Below, piece by piece: positions 41,382-50,267 of a DNA stretch of 64,000 nucleotides (position 1 is the stretch's first letter; every line of letters begins with the position of its first letter). The notes beneath the pieces are model-generated. The model worked only from the letters and a program-made list of their open reading frames with translations, made no database searches and was not told where the DNA came from. Position numbers and translations under genes: made by a program. Source of the stretch: Thiotrichales bacterium (GTDB lineage Bacteria; Pseudomonadota; Gammaproteobacteria; Beggiatoales; Beggiatoaceae); assembly GCA_016744475.1 (NCBI GenBank), contig JADGEH010000003.1:1-64000 (forward strand), given 5' to 3'.

Positions 41382-41915
41382 TCATGGGGTTAAAACCTGA
41401 CGTAAGGCGCGGCGGGCGCGAGCTAAAAGCGACTCCACCGCTGAACTGCTGATGTCTAATACCTGAGCCGCTTCTTGTGCGCTCAAACCCTGGTAATAAC
41501 ACAACAATAAAGTGCTGCGCTGGCGTTCGGGTAAATGTTGCAGCGCAACGCTGACATGCTGCGAAATTTCAAGTGCTTGTAAACGGCTGTGCGCGGCTGG
41601 CTCCGCCACATCCGGCGCGTCATCCAATGACTGAGTATCCAAGCTTTTGCGCCGATATAAATCAATGCACAGATGATGCGTAATGCTGTACAACCAAGTA
41701 GACACTTTCGCTTTATCCGCTTGCCAGCGCTCCGCATTTCGCCACGCTTTAAGCAGCACCTCTTGCACCACATCCTCAGCCTCATTGGCATTGCCCAAAA
41801 AGCGGCTGGCATAATGCTGCAACGGTGTCACATAGCGCTTCACCAATTGTTGAAACGCGGGATGATCACCTTGCTGGATTTGTTGCATCAATTGTTCATC
41901 GGTCAGCGAGGTCAC
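41382..41915 (-). CDS. ECF-type RNA polymerase sigma factor
   Basis: A 177-residue sigma-70-family factor with region 2 ('HYASRFLGNANEAEDVVQEV', 'LLKAWRNAERW') and region 4 ('LSAQEAAQVLDISSSAVESL', 'LARARRALRQVL') and no sigma-1 or sigma-3 domain, hence ECF type. It begins with GTG at 41915, preceded by an AGGA at acceptable spacing. It heads the operon with the membrane anti-sigma and EF-hand/Spy-like sensor and is probably autoregulated and released by periplasmic stress. The exact regulon is unknown. Confidence 0.92.
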   Translation of the reverse strand: MTSLTDEQLMQQIQQGDHPAFQQLVKRYVTPLQHYASRFLGNANEAEDVVQEVLLKAWRNAERWQADKAKVSTWLYSITHHLCIDLYRRKSLDTQSLDDAPDVAEPAAHSRLQALEISQHVSVALQHLPERQRSTLLLCYYQGLSAQEAAQVLDISSSAVESLLARARRALRQVLTP

Positions 41916-42183
41916 ACGGGACGTTCCTGTGGGTTAAGAGTTTTGACAGTTAAAGACATAATGCGAGTTGACCAGCCTGTTGCCTCGCCTCATCCATTAA
42001 TACGCAGTGCTTGAATAAATCAGGTGGTCTGGCATTATTTTTTCTAAGAAGCTGTTCTCAGTTGGGTAAGGATTTAGTGCGTAGCAAGGACTAGCCTTTA
42101 ACATGAGATTTATTGACGCACTTCACACTGTGTGCGTAAGGTGAGTGAATAGACTCGAAACTACTTTGTATAAGGAACATACA

Positions 42184-42933
42184 ATGTCTTTAAAGCAAAA
42201 TCTGATCAGTATTGGGCTTGTTTTAGGTGTCAGTCATAGTGCTATCGCAGAGGAAGTGCATATTGCCGTGGCAGCCAACTTTACGGCGGCGATGAAAAAA
42301 ATCAGCGCTGATTTTGAACAGGCCAGCGGACATAAACCCCTGGTGAGCTATGGTTCAACGGGGAAGTTGTACACGCAAATTGTGCATAACGCGCCATTTG
42401 AGGTATTTCTGTCTGCTGATCAAAAGCGTCCGCAATTACTGCATGAGCAGAATAAAGGTGAAAAACCAATGACTTATGCGATGGGTAAATTGGTGTTATG
42501 GAGTCGCAAGGCGGATGTTGTGGTCGATGAGTCAGTATTAAAAGCAGGCGATTTCAAACGCTTGGCCTTGGCTAATCCAAAAATAGCACCTTATGGTGCG
42601 GCAGCGCTAGAAGTCATGACGCATTTGCAAATCGCAGAAGACTTGCGTCGTCAATGGATTTTAGGCGATAGCATTGCGCAGACCTACCAGTTTGTGGCAA
42701 CGGGCAATGCGGCATTCGGTTTTGTGGCTTTAGCACAGATTGCCTTGGATGATTCGGGTTCACGCTGGATGATTCCACAGGCTTATTACACACCGATTCG
42801 TCAGGATGCAATGTTGCTTAAACGCGGTGCAGATAACCCGGCTGCCGTGGCCTTTTTGGCGTATTTACACAGTGATGCGGCACGCCAAGTGATCACGAGA
42901 TGGGGTTATATGGTGGAAGAGAAAGAGGGATAG
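42184..42933 (+). CDS. modA: Molybdate-type ABC substrate-binding protein ModA
   Basis: A 250-residue periplasmic binding protein: signal peptide (LISIGLVLGVSHSAIAEE), then the ModA signature 'VHIAVAANFTAAMKKISADF', 'SYGSTGKLYTQI', 'FEVFLSADQKRPQLL', 'APYGAAALEVM' and the closing 'AAVAFLAYLHSDAARQVI'. ModA captures molybdate or tungstate for the ModBC transporter. No modB or modC gene is next to it: a hairpin repeat follows and then DUF1513. The ATG at 42184 with AAGGAAC upstream is chosen over the longer frame from 42145. Confidence 0.9.
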   Translation: MSLKQNLISIGLVLGVSHSAIAEEVHIAVAANFTAAMKKISADFEQASGHKPLVSYGSTGKLYTQIVHNAPFEVFLSADQKRPQLLHEQNKGEKPMTYAMGKLVLWSRKADVVVDESVLKAGDFKRLALANPKIAPYGAAALEVMTHLQIAEDLRRQWILGDSIAQTYQFVATGNAAFGFVALAQIALDDSGSRWMIPQAYYTPIRQDAMLLKRGADNPAAVAFLAYLHSDAARQVITRWGYMVEEKEG

Positions 42934-42965
42934 ACATGAGTCTATAGAGGAAATAAATCAGTTAT

Positions 42966-43050
42966 ACGATAGACCCGGCAGGTTTCAAAAACCTGCCAGG
43001 TCTTAACCACGATACTCCAGTACAACTGAACTGAAATATTATCCCTATAG
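42966..43050. repeat. Hairpin repeat family F, copy 2
   Basis: Matches the repeat at 5958-6037: ACGATAGACC, the GGCAGGTTT/AAACCTGCC stem, TTAACCACGAT, CCAGTACAACTGAA and TTATCCCTATAG, with a five-base CTGAA duplication. It lies between modA and the DUF1513 gene and may terminate modA. Confidence 0.8.
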
Positions 43051-43092
43051 TACAAACCGCAATGCGGTCAAGACAGCACTCTAGGTAGCCCT

Positions 43093-44205
43093 ATGCAACG
43101 CAGACATTTTCTTAAACACCTCAGCGTCTTAGGCGCTATGTCTAGTTTTTCTCTTTCTCACGCTAAACCGCCGTCACCTCACCACATTATTGCTGCCAGC
43201 GATGACGCAAAGGCTCAGCATGGTATCACTTGGGGTTCTGCTGACACACCGCAGCACGTTACGCTTCCTTGGCGTGGTCATGGTTTGGCGATGCATCCGT
43301 TAAAACCTGGGCGGGTATTATTATTTGCCCGCCGTCCTGGCACTGAATGCTACGAAGTAGACTTAGCCTCTCAGCGCATTAGCCACACTTATTCCGCCCA
43401 GGCTGAGCACAATTTTTGTGGTCACGGTTGCTTTTCTCAGGACGGTCGGCGCTTATTCACCACTGAAATGGATAACACCACGGGTACGGGTAAAATAGGC
43501 GTGCGTGATAGCCTGACTTATCGTTTATTAAACAGCTACGATAGTGGCGGCATTGATCCTCATGAAATCCATTGTCTCAGCGACGGCAAGACTCTAGTCG
43601 TTGCCAATGGTGGCATACTGACGCATCCCAGCAGCGGGCGTAAAAAGCTAAATTTAGACACTATGCAGTCTAACCTGGTATTTTTGTATGCTGATAATGG
43701 CGAGATTCAGCGGCGTTTGACCACACCTTGGCAACAGGCCAGCATTCGCCATTTTACGGTGAGTAAACAGGATCAAATAGCCATCGCCATGCAATATCAG
43801 CGGGCTGCGGTGACGCATCAAGATTTAATACCGCTGGCAGGCTTTTTAACGCCGCAACAGAAAGACATCCAATTTGCCCATCAGCCCGATACGTTAATCG
43901 CACAAATGAATGATTATGCGGGTAGCGTAGTGTTGCATGAAGCATTAAATTTAGCCGCTTTTTCGAGTCCACGCGGTAATATTGTTGCTTTTTGGCACAC
44001 CGACGGGCGTTATGCAGGGCATCATCGGATGCAGGATGTGTGTGGATTGGGCATTAGCCCCGATCAAGCCCATTTTATTTTGAGCAATTCTCAAGGCGAG
44101 CTGCGTTATATACGCACAGCGGATTTACAAGAAGATCGCAGCCTACGCCAGCATTTTCAGAACACGCGCTGGGATAATCATATGTTGACCGACGCAAAAG
44201 CTTAA
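43093..44205 (+). CDS. DUF1513 periplasmic beta-propeller-like protein
   Basis: A 370-residue protein with an N-terminal twin-arginine-like signal (RRHFLKHLSVLGAMSSFSLSHA) and repeated propeller-type strands (HGCFSQDGRRLFTTEMD, 'DPHEIHCLSDGKTLVVANG', 'GNIVAFWHTDGRYAGHH'). It matches DUF1513, often found beside imelysin and di-haem peroxidase-like genes of iron-related clusters. Those partners are absent here and the gene stands between a repeat and the sucrose genes. Biochemical role unknown. The ATG at 43093 is used. Confidence 0.8.
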   Translation: MQRRHFLKHLSVLGAMSSFSLSHAKPPSPHHIIAASDDAKAQHGITWGSADTPQHVTLPWRGHGLAMHPLKPGRVLLFARRPGTECYEVDLASQRISHTYSAQAEHNFCGHGCFSQDGRRLFTTEMDNTTGTGKIGVRDSLTYRLLNSYDSGGIDPHEIHCLSDGKTLVVANGGILTHPSSGRKKLNLDTMQSNLVFLYADNGEIQRRLTTPWQQASIRHFTVSKQDQIAIAMQYQRAAVTHQDLIPLAGFLTPQQKDIQFAHQPDTLIAQMNDYAGSVVLHEALNLAAFSSPRGNIVAFWHTDGRYAGHHRMQDVCGLGISPDQAHFILSNSQGELRYIRTADLQEDRSLRQHFQNTRWDNHMLTDAKA

Positions 44206-44223
44206 AAGGCTTCATTGACACTT

Positions 44224-46377
44224 ATGAATAATACCTCTGATATTTACATTCTCCTGATGAGTATTCACGGCTTAATTCGTGGGCAAAACCTAGAATTAGG
44301 CCGCAACGCCGATACGGGCGGACAAACTAAATACGTGGTGGAATTGGCGCGAGCACTGGGGCAACAACCCGAAGTAGCGCGAGTGGATTTGCTCACGCGG
44401 CGCATTGAAGACCCGGCGTATGACGCGGATTATGCGCAACCATTTGAGCCGCTAGACGCGGATGGCAAAGTACGGATTGTGCGCATTGACTGTGGCGGTA
44501 CGGAGTACATCGCTAAAGAGCAGCTTTGGGATAATTTAGATTCTTTTGCAGATAACGCCTTGGCCTATTTGAAAGAGCAGCCGCTATTACCACATTTGCT
44601 GCATAGCCATTATGCTGATGCGGGTTATGTGGGAGCTTTGTTATCGCATCAACTGAGTATTCCTTTGCTGCACACCGGGCATTCCCTGGGGCGTAGTAAA
44701 CGTAAGCGTTTGCTTGCCAGCGGGGTGAAAATTGACGCGATTGAAACGCGCTATAACATGTCGCGTCGCATCGAAGCAGAGGAAGGCATTCTAGGGGCGG
44801 CGGAGCGTGTCATCACCAGCACGCATCAAGAAATTGAAGAACAATACGGTTTATATGATTATTATCAGCCTGAACAAATGCGGGTCATCCCGCCTGGTGT
44901 GGATTTACAGAAATTTTTCCCACCCACAGGCGAAGAATTCAACAGTCGCGTTGCGCAAGATATTCGTCGCTTTTATCAGCATCCCGACAAGCCTTTGATT
45001 TTAGCTTTGTCGCGTCCTGATCCACGTAAAAACATCATTAAGCTCGTAGAAGCTTTTGGTGAATCAAAGGCTTTGCAAGAAGCGGCGAATTTGCTGATTG
45101 TGGCGGGCAATCGTGACAATATTCACGATATGGATGACACTTCAGAAGAGGTTTTGACGGATTTGCTGATGAGCATTGATCTTTATGATTTATATGGCAA
45201 AGTCGCGTATCCCAAACATCACAGCGCAGATGAAGTTTCGGGCATTTATCGACTAGCCGCATTGTCCGGCGGTGTGTTTATCAATCCTGCCCTGACCGAG
45301 CCATTTGGTTTGACTTTGTTAGAAGCGGCAGCCAGCGGTTTGCCAATTGTGGCGACAGAAGATGGCGGGCCGATGGATATTATTCATAATTGCAAAAATG
45401 GCTATTTAATTGATCCTTTAGACAAGACCGACATTGCCGACAAATTGCTTCAGGTGTTACAAGCTAAAGACCGCCAAACGCTGATAGGTAACGGCACTCA
45501 AGGCGTAAAACAGCATTATTCCTGGCAGTCTCATGCACACGCTTATGTGCAATTAACTCAACGAGTCATCTCTCGCACCGAGCCGCTGAATCGTTTGTCC
45601 TTTCAACGTCGTCACCGCCTCTACCGCGACCGTTCGGTGTTTACCGATTTAGATCAAAGCCTACTCGGCGACGAACAAGCCTTAGCGCAATTTATCCGCA
45701 CCATTAAAGCCCATGAAAAATGTGGCAGTTTTGGTATTGCTACGGGGCGACGTTTGGATTCTGTGTTAAGCATGTTGAAAAAACACAAAATTCCCGTGCC
45801 CGACGTGTTGATCAGTAGCCTCGGTACAGAGATTTATTATTCTAAAAATCTCACCAAAGACACCGCATGGAGCGATCACATTGATCATTCCTGGCGACCT
45901 GGACGAGTGAAAAAAGTCTTGCGCGATTTGCCGGGTTTGAGTTTGCAACCTAAAAAAGAACAAAGTCTCTTTAAAATCAGCTATTTCTACAATCCCGAAG
46001 AAGCCCCTAGCATTGAAGAGATTAAGCAATGGTTAATGCAAAATGAACAGGTGGTGAATGTTGTCTTTTCTTTTGGACAATATCTGGACATTATCCCGAT
46101 TCGAGCGTCCAAAGGCTTAGCATTGCGCTGGTACGCTGAACAATGGGACATCGCTTTGGATCATATTTTGGTAGCAGGCGGCTCAGGTGCCGATGAAGAC
46201 ATGCTGCGCGGCAATACCTTGGGCGTGGTGGTAGAAAATCGCCATCATGAAGAACTGTCTGAATTAGAAGACTTACACGGGGTGTATTATGCCTCCAAAC
46301 CTTATGCCGCCGGTATCCTAGAAGCCATTGAACATTATGATTTTTTCAGCACCTGCACCGTGCCTAAACCAACATGA
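44224..46377 (+). CDS. Sucrose-phosphate synthase with C-terminal HAD domain
   Basis: A 717-residue enzyme joining UDP- (or other NDP-) glucose and fructose 6-phosphate to sucrose 6-phosphate. The GT4 part shows 'MSIHGLIRGQNLELGRNADT' with 'GGQTKYVVELARAL', 'HSHYADAGYVGALLS', 'VIPPGVDLQKF', 'LSRPDPRKNI' and the GT4 acceptor motif 'EPFGLTLLEAAASGLP'. After residue about 450 is an HAD domain (FTDLDQSL; GGSGADEDML) like that of two-domain SPS proteins, with catalytic Asp residues retained. The frame also opens at a TTG (44215), nine bases earlier, with AAAAGG at a better spacing. The stop overlaps the phosphatase ATG (ATGA). Confidence 0.9.
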   Translation: MNNTSDIYILLMSIHGLIRGQNLELGRNADTGGQTKYVVELARALGQQPEVARVDLLTRRIEDPAYDADYAQPFEPLDADGKVRIVRIDCGGTEYIAKEQLWDNLDSFADNALAYLKEQPLLPHLLHSHYADAGYVGALLSHQLSIPLLHTGHSLGRSKRKRLLASGVKIDAIETRYNMSRRIEAEEGILGAAERVITSTHQEIEEQYGLYDYYQPEQMRVIPPGVDLQKFFPPTGEEFNSRVAQDIRRFYQHPDKPLILALSRPDPRKNIIKLVEAFGESKALQEAANLLIVAGNRDNIHDMDDTSEEVLTDLLMSIDLYDLYGKVAYPKHHSADEVSGIYRLAALSGGVFINPALTEPFGLTLLEAAASGLPIVATEDGGPMDIIHNCKNGYLIDPLDKTDIADKLLQVLQAKDRQTLIGNGTQGVKQHYSWQSHAHAYVQLTQRVISRTEPLNRLSFQRRHRLYRDRSVFTDLDQSLLGDEQALAQFIRTIKAHEKCGSFGIATGRRLDSVLSMLKKHKIPVPDVLISSLGTEIYYSKNLTKDTAWSDHIDHSWRPGRVKKVLRDLPGLSLQPKKEQSLFKISYFYNPEEAPSIEEIKQWLMQNEQVVNVVFSFGQYLDIIPIRASKGLALRWYAEQWDIALDHILVAGGSGADEDMLRGNTLGVVVENRHHEELSELEDLHGVYYASKPYAAGILEAIEHYDFFSTCTVPKPT

Positions 46378-47177
46378 AACGCCTCTTACTCTGCACTGAT
46401 TTAGACCGCACCTTATTGCCCAATGGGCAGCCACCAGAATCACCGCAAGCACGGGAACATTTTCGCCGTTTTGTCGAACAAGAGAGTGTCACCTTAGCCT
46501 ATGTGACCGGGCGCGATTTGTCTTTAATCCAGCAAGCCATTGAAGAATATGATATTCCCGTGCCTGATTTTGCACTCGCAGATGTAGGTGCCAGCGTGTA
46601 TCGCGTTCAAGATAAACACTGGCAACGTATGCCTGCATGGGATGCCTGTTTAAGCAAAAGCTGGCCTAATGATGCGCGAGAACGCATCGCTACATTGTTG
46701 TTGCATGAGCAGGCTGAATTACGTTTACAAGAACAAGAAAAACAAACCGCGTTTAAATTAAGTTTTTATGTTGATTTATCGGTTGAATATAAACAACTCT
46801 TGCATAGATTACAGCGCTTATTAGAAAAACATCAATTATTTGCGCATTTGATTTGGAGCGAAGATGAAGAAGCTCATATCGGTTTACTGGATGTATTACC
46901 CAAAACAGCGGGTAAACTAGAAGCCATACAGTTTCTTATGCAGCATGAAGATTTCAATCATACAAACACACTTTTCGCAGGGGATAGTGGCAATGATTTA
47001 GATGTCATGCTCAGCAGCATTCCGTCTATTTTAGTAGCGAATGCTGCCAGCGCAGTGCGCGAAGACATTCTTGAACAAAAAGTAAAGTCTGTATATTTTG
47101 CTCAAGGTGGTTATTTAGGGATGAATGGGTGTTATAGTGCGGGCATTTTAGAAGGTGTGGCGTATTATTTTAACTGA
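46374..47177 (+). CDS. Sucrose-6-phosphate phosphatase
   Basis: A 267-residue HAD-IIB phosphatase: motif I 'LCTDLDRTLLPNG', motif II 'YVTGRDLSLI', a conserved Lys in 'VLPKTAGKLEAI', and motif IV 'LFAGDSGNDLDVM'. It removes phosphate from sucrose 6-phosphate made by the upstream enzyme. It overlaps the synthase by four bases. The end 'GILEGVAYYF' resembles the HAD domain of the synthase, as expected of related domains. Sucrose may act as compatible solute or carbon store. Confidence 0.9.
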   Translation: MKRLLLCTDLDRTLLPNGQPPESPQAREHFRRFVEQESVTLAYVTGRDLSLIQQAIEEYDIPVPDFALADVGASVYRVQDKHWQRMPAWDACLSKSWPNDARERIATLLLHEQAELRLQEQEKQTAFKLSFYVDLSVEYKQLLHRLQRLLEKHQLFAHLIWSEDEEAHIGLLDVLPKTAGKLEAIQFLMQHEDFNHTNTLFAGDSGNDLDVMLSSIPSILVANAASAVREDILEQKVKSVYFAQGGYLGMNGCYSAGILEGVAYYFN

Positions 47178-47408
47178 CGTTTGCCTAGCACAATGCAACA
47201 TTGGATACTGACATGGCATTTACTGACTTTAATTCGGCTGATGAAGTTCAAACGGCATACCAAATCACTTCACAAGAAAAAGAATTTCTTCATATCCAAG
47301 ACAAACCTGTAGCCCCCTTCTTTATTCAAGAATTTGAATTTAATCAAGCAAACTTTGATATTTTCAGCTCTGAAGCCTCACGTTGTGAGGCGGTGATTTA
47401 TCCCTTAT

Positions 47409-47570
47409 TAGGCTCTGTTGGCATTTGGGGCTGATTGGATTTTTAGCCACATTTTTGAGCTGACAAGGCATTTTTTTCGTAGCAATGCATTCCATTGGTA
47501 GAAAAAAATAACGCCGTCAGCACGGAAATGGGGCAAAAAGCCGTTAGCATCCAAAGGTCAATAGAGCCTA
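47409..47570. mobile_element. MITE-like element, type C, inserted in coding sequence
   Basis: 162 bases including flanking TAs. Terminal inverted repeats TAGGCTCTGTTGGCATTTGG and, on the other strand, TAGGCTCTATTGACCTTTGG (three mismatches in 20). Deleting it while keeping one TA joins ...TAT CCC TTA TTA to AAA GAA GTG TGT in frame (net 160 bases). Interior contains TTTTTTTCGTAGCAATGCAT and AAAAAAATAACGCCG. Confidence 0.85.
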
Positions 47571-47718
47571 AAAGAAGTGTGTAAAGAATTTGTCCCGCAA
47601 TATTCATTGTGGAGTCATAAATCTATCACTGTAGATTCTGATCCCCAGTTATCAGGTGTACCTGATTACATGATTGCTCAACGTTCAAAATTAGGCAAAA
47701 ATGTTCTCGGTTTACGAT

Positions 47719-47878
47719 TAGACTTGTCCGGGTTTAAAACACCGACTGCAAAACAGCGGATATTGGCGGTTTTCCCCGTTTATTCTCGTTAAATAGAATG
47801 GCTATTCGCCTCAAATAAACAAAAAAACCGCTCAATCCCGCTGCTTTTCGCTACGGCGTTTAAACCCGGACAAGTCTA
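47719..47878. mobile_element. MITE-like element, type D, inserted in coding sequence
   Basis: 160 bases including flanking TAs, with perfect 20-bp inverted ends TAGACTTGTCCGGGTTTAAA / TTTAAACCCGGACAAGTCTA. Removing it with one TA kept joins GGT TTA CGA TTA to TTA ATT TTA ATT GTT in frame (net 158 bases). Its interior (GGCGGTTTTCCCCGTTTATT, CTCGTTAAATAGAATGGCTA, TTCGCCT) closely parallels the interior of type A elements. Confidence 0.9.
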
Positions 47879-48193
47879 TTAATTTTAATTGTTGAAGCCA
47901 AACAAAATAATTTCAGCAAAGGCTGGGGGCAATGTTTAGCTGAACTCATGGCTGCACAAACCTTGAATAAAAACGCTCAACGCCCTGTTTATGGTATTGT
48001 CACTGATGCTGAAGTCTGGCAGTTTGGCAAGCTAGAAGAACATTGTTTTACTCGTAATCTTACACGCGCCACCATTGATGATCTCCCAAAAATCTTTGGT
48101 GGTGTTTACCAAATCATGCAATTAGCTGCTCATGGTGCATCGCTGTAAGCCTTCTTTTTTCTCCGCTCGCTAAACCTAGAAAAACAAGCCCTC

Positions 48194-50155
48194 ATGTACG
48201 AACAAGTCTCTCATTCTTTACTCAATGATATTTTGTTGAACCTTGATCCGAAAATTAAGCAACAAAATATTCGGTATTTTTACACTCGGTTAGGTGCAAA
48301 TTTTTATGCCATTCATTCCTTATTTGAAACCTTATATGGACACCGAGATGATTTTAAAGAACAAGCGCAATGCTTAGTTGAAACTATGGCTAAGCGTTAT
48401 ATTGAACGTGATAATGATTTAAAGCATACAGACTTAGAACGTGAAAAAGATCACAACTGGTTTCTCAGCCAGAAATGGGTGGGCATGGCCTTGTACCCTG
48501 ATGGTTTTGCACATAATTTACCCGGCTTAAAAAGCAAGTTGCATTATTTTCAAGAACTCGGTGTGAATATGGTTCACATCATGCCTATGCTGCAATGTCC
48601 TCAAGGTGAAAGCGATGGCGGTTATGCCGTCAGTGATTTTAAACATATTGACGAAAGAATCGGCAGCATGGAGGAACTGGCAGAGCTTAATACTGAATTA
48701 AAAAAACGTGAGATATTATTGGTATTAGATGTTGTGGTCAACCACACTTCCAATGAACATGAATGGGCACAAAAAGCCCGTGCGGGTGATGCAAAATATC
48801 AAGCCTATTATTATTTATTTAATAATAGAGAAGTACCTGATATGTTTGAAGAAACCATGCCGGAAATTTTCCCGGAAACGGCTCCAGGAAACTTTACCTG
48901 GGATGAAGATGCCCAACACTGGGCGATGACGGTATTTAATGAATATCAATGGGATTTAAACTACAGCAATCCGGCAGTATTCATTGAAATGCTGGATATT
49001 ATTTTATTTTGGAGTAATCAAGGTGCGGACATTGTACGCTTGGATGCCGTGGCATTTCTTTGGAAAAAGATAGGCAGTACTTGTCAAAATGAACGTGAAG
49101 CGCATTTGTTATTACAATTGTTTAAAGATTGTTGTCAAGTCGTAGCTCCCGGAGTGTTGTTTATTGCCGAAGCCATTGTAGCTCCGGTAGAAATTATTAA
49201 ATACTTTGGTGAAGATGCAATCAACGCCAAAGAATGTGAAATTGCTTACAACGCCACTTTAATGGCTTTATTGTGGGATGCGATTGCCACTAAAAATGCC
49301 AAACTGTTGTATCAAGGCATTAAAAGTTTACCGGATAAATTAGAACGGGCTACTTGGTTAAACTATGTCCGTTGTCATGATGATATTGGTTTAGGCTTTG
49401 ATGATAATGATATTGTCGCAGTGAATTACCAACCTTACGAACATAGAAAGTTTATCCTAGATTATTATTCAGGAGCCTATGGTGATTCTGATGCGAGAGG
49501 TTGTTTGTTTGGACACAATCCAAAAACAGGAGATGCCAGAATTTCAGGTTCTTTAGGGTCCCTGGTCGGTTTAGAAACGGCTTTAGAGTTAAATGATGAA
49601 GTAAAAATAGATATTTCAATTAAGCGCATCCTTTTATTGCACAGTTTAATTTTATCCTTTGGTGGCATTCCTTTACTCTATTATGGCGACGAAGTGGGCA
49701 CTTTGAATGACCCTAGTTACTTAGAGGATGAAGGAAAGGCGGATGATAGCCGCTGGATGCATCGGCCTAGAATTGATTGGGATAAAGCTGAGCGTCGCTA
49801 TCAGAATGGCACGGTAGAATACAGGATATTCACAGCATTAAAGAAAATGATTGCAGTGCGTAAAGAAATTGGTTCGTTTGCTGACTTTAATAATCGCCGA
49901 CTGATTCAGATTGAAAACCCGCATTTATTAGTCTTTTCTCGCTTTGATATACAACATCATGCCAGTCATGTCTGGGTGGTGGTTAATTTTGATGCTCGCC
50001 CACAATATCTTGATTTATCCATCTTAGAAATACACGGCACACATGCTTCTGCACATCTTAAAGATTTGTATTCCGGCGACTCCCCCGCTTTGTTTAACCA
50101 GCAATTAGTCATTCCTCCGTACCACTTTTATTGGCTCACAAATTCAGGCTTATAG
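48194..50155 (+). CDS. Amylosucrase (GH13)
   Basis: A 653-residue GH13 enzyme of amylosucrase type, which splits sucrose and either transfers glucose to a growing alpha-1,4-glucan or hydrolyses it. The conserved regions are 'LVLDVVVNHTSNEH', 'ADIVRLDAVAFLW' (nucleophile D284), 'VLFIAEAIVAP' (acid/base E326) and 'YVRCHDDIGLGF' (HDD at about 395-397), spaced as in Neisseria amylosucrase, and the N-terminal helical domain is present. It completes a sucrose locus with SPS and SPP upstream, suggesting sucrose is turned over into glucan (glycogen-like) and fructose. A fructokinase gene usual in similar loci of methanotrophs is not seen. Confidence 0.92.
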   Translation: MYEQVSHSLLNDILLNLDPKIKQQNIRYFYTRLGANFYAIHSLFETLYGHRDDFKEQAQCLVETMAKRYIERDNDLKHTDLEREKDHNWFLSQKWVGMALYPDGFAHNLPGLKSKLHYFQELGVNMVHIMPMLQCPQGESDGGYAVSDFKHIDERIGSMEELAELNTELKKREILLVLDVVVNHTSNEHEWAQKARAGDAKYQAYYYLFNNREVPDMFEETMPEIFPETAPGNFTWDEDAQHWAMTVFNEYQWDLNYSNPAVFIEMLDIILFWSNQGADIVRLDAVAFLWKKIGSTCQNEREAHLLLQLFKDCCQVVAPGVLFIAEAIVAPVEIIKYFGEDAINAKECEIAYNATLMALLWDAIATKNAKLLYQGIKSLPDKLERATWLNYVRCHDDIGLGFDDNDIVAVNYQPYEHRKFILDYYSGAYGDSDARGCLFGHNPKTGDARISGSLGSLVGLETALELNDEVKIDISIKRILLLHSLILSFGGIPLLYYGDEVGTLNDPSYLEDEGKADDSRWMHRPRIDWDKAERRYQNGTVEYRIFTALKKMIAVRKEIGSFADFNNRRLIQIENPHLLVFSRFDIQHHASHVWVVVNFDARPQYLDLSILEIHGTHASAHLKDLYSGDSPALFNQQLVIPPYHFYWLTNSGL

Positions 50156-50173
50156 ATTTTTTTAGACACCTAC

Positions 50174-50210
50174 GTCAAGTGTGAAATAATGGCTCTTTTC
50201 TACACTTGAC
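50174..50210. terminator. Inverted repeat after amylosucrase
   Basis: GTCAAGTGT (50174-50182) and ACACTTGAC (50202-50210) form a perfect 9-bp stem with a long loop in the gap before trpC. No T-run follows, so termination is only possible. Confidence 0.35.
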
Positions 50211-50267
50211 TCTGCCTTTATCCGTCAGTCATCCATCCCTTAATCGGTCACAGCATCTTTATCTTTT

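Larger units (their letters stand above)
47213..48148 (+). pseudogene. PD-(D/E)xK-like gene interrupted by two MITE-like elements
   Basis: Three collinear pieces in three different frames: 47213-47408 (MAFTDFNSADEVQTAYQITS... EAVIYPLL), 47571-47718 (KEVCKEFVPQYSLWSHKSIT...GVPDYMIAQRSKLGKNVLGL) and 47879-48148 (LILIVEAKQNNFSKGWGQCL...GVYQIMQLAAHGASL). Removing the two elements and keeping one TA each gives a continuous frame of about 205 residues with no stop. 'GVPDYMIA' followed by 'LIVEAKQNN' has the spacing of PD-(D/E)xK nuclease-fold proteins, although exact function is unknown. A GGA lies before the ATG at 47213. It lies between the sucrose phosphatase and amylosucrase genes. Confidence 0.8.
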
